From Candidatus Eiseniibacteriota bacterium (lineage in GTDB: Bacteria; Eisenbacteria; RBG-16-71-46; CAIMUX01), in NCBI GenBank assembly GCA_903844735.1, contig CAIMUX010000067.1, positions 1 to 58,359 of the forward strand: a stretch of 58,359 bases of DNA. Reading direction: 5' to 3'. Made by a program: the position numbers and the translations under genes. Every line of letters begins with the position of its first letter. The stretch's first letter is position 1. Shown here piece after piece: positions 57,637 through 58,359 of this stretch. The notes under the pieces are model-generated. The model made no database searches. It had not been told where the DNA came from and was given only the letters and a program-made list of their open reading frames with translations.

Positions 57637-57906
57637 GTGGACGAGCCGCGATTGGAGACTACCTACCGTCGGGGGAGACCGCTGGCGGCGTACTACTACC
57701 TGCCCGGGCCCGCGGGCTGTAAGAGCAGCCAGAGCGTGGAATTAGAACCCGGCATCGTGGTGGACTTCGCCCGGGGCGGCCGCCCCTTGGGTGTGGAGAT
57801 CATCGACCCGACCACGATCACCGTCCGGGCGATGAACCGAGTCCTGCGCAAGATCGGGGCGGAGCCGCTCCGTCGCGAGGATCTGGGGCCGCTGCTGGCG
57901 GCCTGA
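57637..57906 (+). CDS. DUF2283 family protein
   Basis: 89 residues from GTG 57637, with AAGGGG upstream. RRGRPLAAYYYLPG, then SVELEPGIVVDFARGGRPLG and VEIIDPTTITVRAMNRVL match DUF2283, with a longer C-terminal helix than the copy at 30233..30451. It forms a unit with the frameshifted DUF4258-like gene upstream. Confidence 0.8.
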   Translation: MDEPRLETTYRRGRPLAAYYYLPGPAGCKSSQSVELEPGIVVDFARGGRPLGVEIIDPTTITVRAMNRVLRKIGAEPLRREDLGPLLAA

Positions 57907-58071
57907 AGCCCCTAGCCCTCAGCGGCGCAGCGTGGCGCCCGGAAGGCAGCGAGAGCGGTTGACCTCCATGCGACGGTCAAAGTGGTTCCATAACAACACG
58001 TTTCGGGAATGCGACGGATCATCTCGGAATCTGCCCACCCGCATCCCCCAATCCCCAAGCCCGGGCCGCGC

Positions 58072-58359
58072 CAGTCGGCCACAGATGCGAGGCGCGCGCC
58101 GCGCTGACGACGCAGGCGTACGTCCGTACGCCGAGGAGGCAGCGTGGTGCGCAACGAAGCAGGTGTGGCCGAATCGCGCGAACCGGGACGACGCAGGCGT
58201 ACGTCCGTACGCCGAGGAAGCAGCGTGGTGCGCAACGAAGCAGGTGTGGCCGAATCGCGCGAACCGGGACGACGCAGGCGTACGTCCGTACGCCGAGGAA
58301 GCAGCGTGGTGCGCAACGAAGCAGATGTGGCCGAATCGCGCGAACCGGGACGACGCAGG
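58072..58359. repeat. hairpin element with its right half amplified as 81-bp tandem units
   Basis: CAGTCGGCCACAGATGCG (58072 on) begins the left arm. The palindrome GGCGTACGTCCGTACGCC is the hairpin tip, and the right arm ends GGTGTGGCCGAATCGCGCG. The stretch from GACGACGCAGG to the end of the right arm is then repeated with an exact 81-bp period, starting at 58106, 58187, 58268 and 58349, and runs out of the window. Long frames through it (for example on the minus strand) arise only because 81 is a multiple of three. Its GCGCAACGAAGCAG block resembles that in the element at 5999..6156. Confidence 0.9.

Noticed and set aside
57912-58316. 134-residue Arg-rich protein on the minus strand
   Set aside because: It is a by-product of the 81-bp tandem repeat, which is a multiple of three.

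Overview
The window is GC-rich bacterial chromosome with about 45 intact or nearly intact protein genes and no rRNA or tRNA that I can see. Secreted proteins with FlgD-like C-terminal domains, an M36 protease, a Leptospira LA_2272-like repeat protein and many PAS histidine kinases suggest an FCB-type or candidate-phylum bacterium (Eisenbacteria or Krumholzibacteria-like). That placement is inference from gene content and is not firm.

Layout. 1-4.3 kb (minus): a methyltransferase cut by the window edge, TenA, a remnant of a DUF4143-type ATPase, sigma-54 (rpoN) and a cupin-GNAT fusion. 4.65-5.97 kb (plus): a TPR/TlpA-like thiol-disulfide lipoprotein whose redox motif is UGPC, encoded by an in-frame TGA followed at once by a SECIS-type hairpin; I read it as a selenoprotein. 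It lies between two copies of a hairpin-forming repeat. 6.2-9.8 kb: an M55 peptidase and a small defence/toxin-antitoxin-like island (MNT, AAA ATPase, MNT-HEPN pair, a broken response-regulator copy). 9.8-29.7 kb (minus): an almost gapless co-directional block, CheB-CheR-PAS, YhcG nuclease, two tiny ORFs, five paralogous PAS histidine kinases, one giant hybrid kinase and a single-domain response regulator. Several junctions overlap by 4 nt, so it probably works as one signalling operon.

30-33.3 kb is a low-density accessory zone: a DUF4258/DUF2283 pair, two arrays with a 42-bp period flanking a RhuM remnant, two DUF2442 genes and a small HTH gene. 33.5-38.3 kb is a secreted M36-type metalloprotease. 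38.8-42.3 kb is a HEAT-repeat gene overlapping an HD-GYP gene, behind a sequence that closely matches a sigma-28 promoter. 42.4-51.3 kb holds mixed single genes: HAD hydrolase, zincin lipoprotein, MsrB lipoprotein, aldo/keto reductase, class II glutamine amidotransferase, SpoIIE-type phosphatase and a Cys-repeat secreted protein with its own terminator. 51.4-57.1 kb (minus) has GDP-fucose synthesis (gmd, fcl), a glycosyltransferase, the repeat protein and a DDAH-like hydrolase. The window ends with a second DUF4258-like/DUF2283 pair (the first member frameshifted) and an 81-bp tandem array derived from the same kind of hairpin element.

Main message: the selenoprotein with its SECIS is the strongest new biology. 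The hairpin repeats, the 42-bp arrays and the duplicated kinase operon come next.
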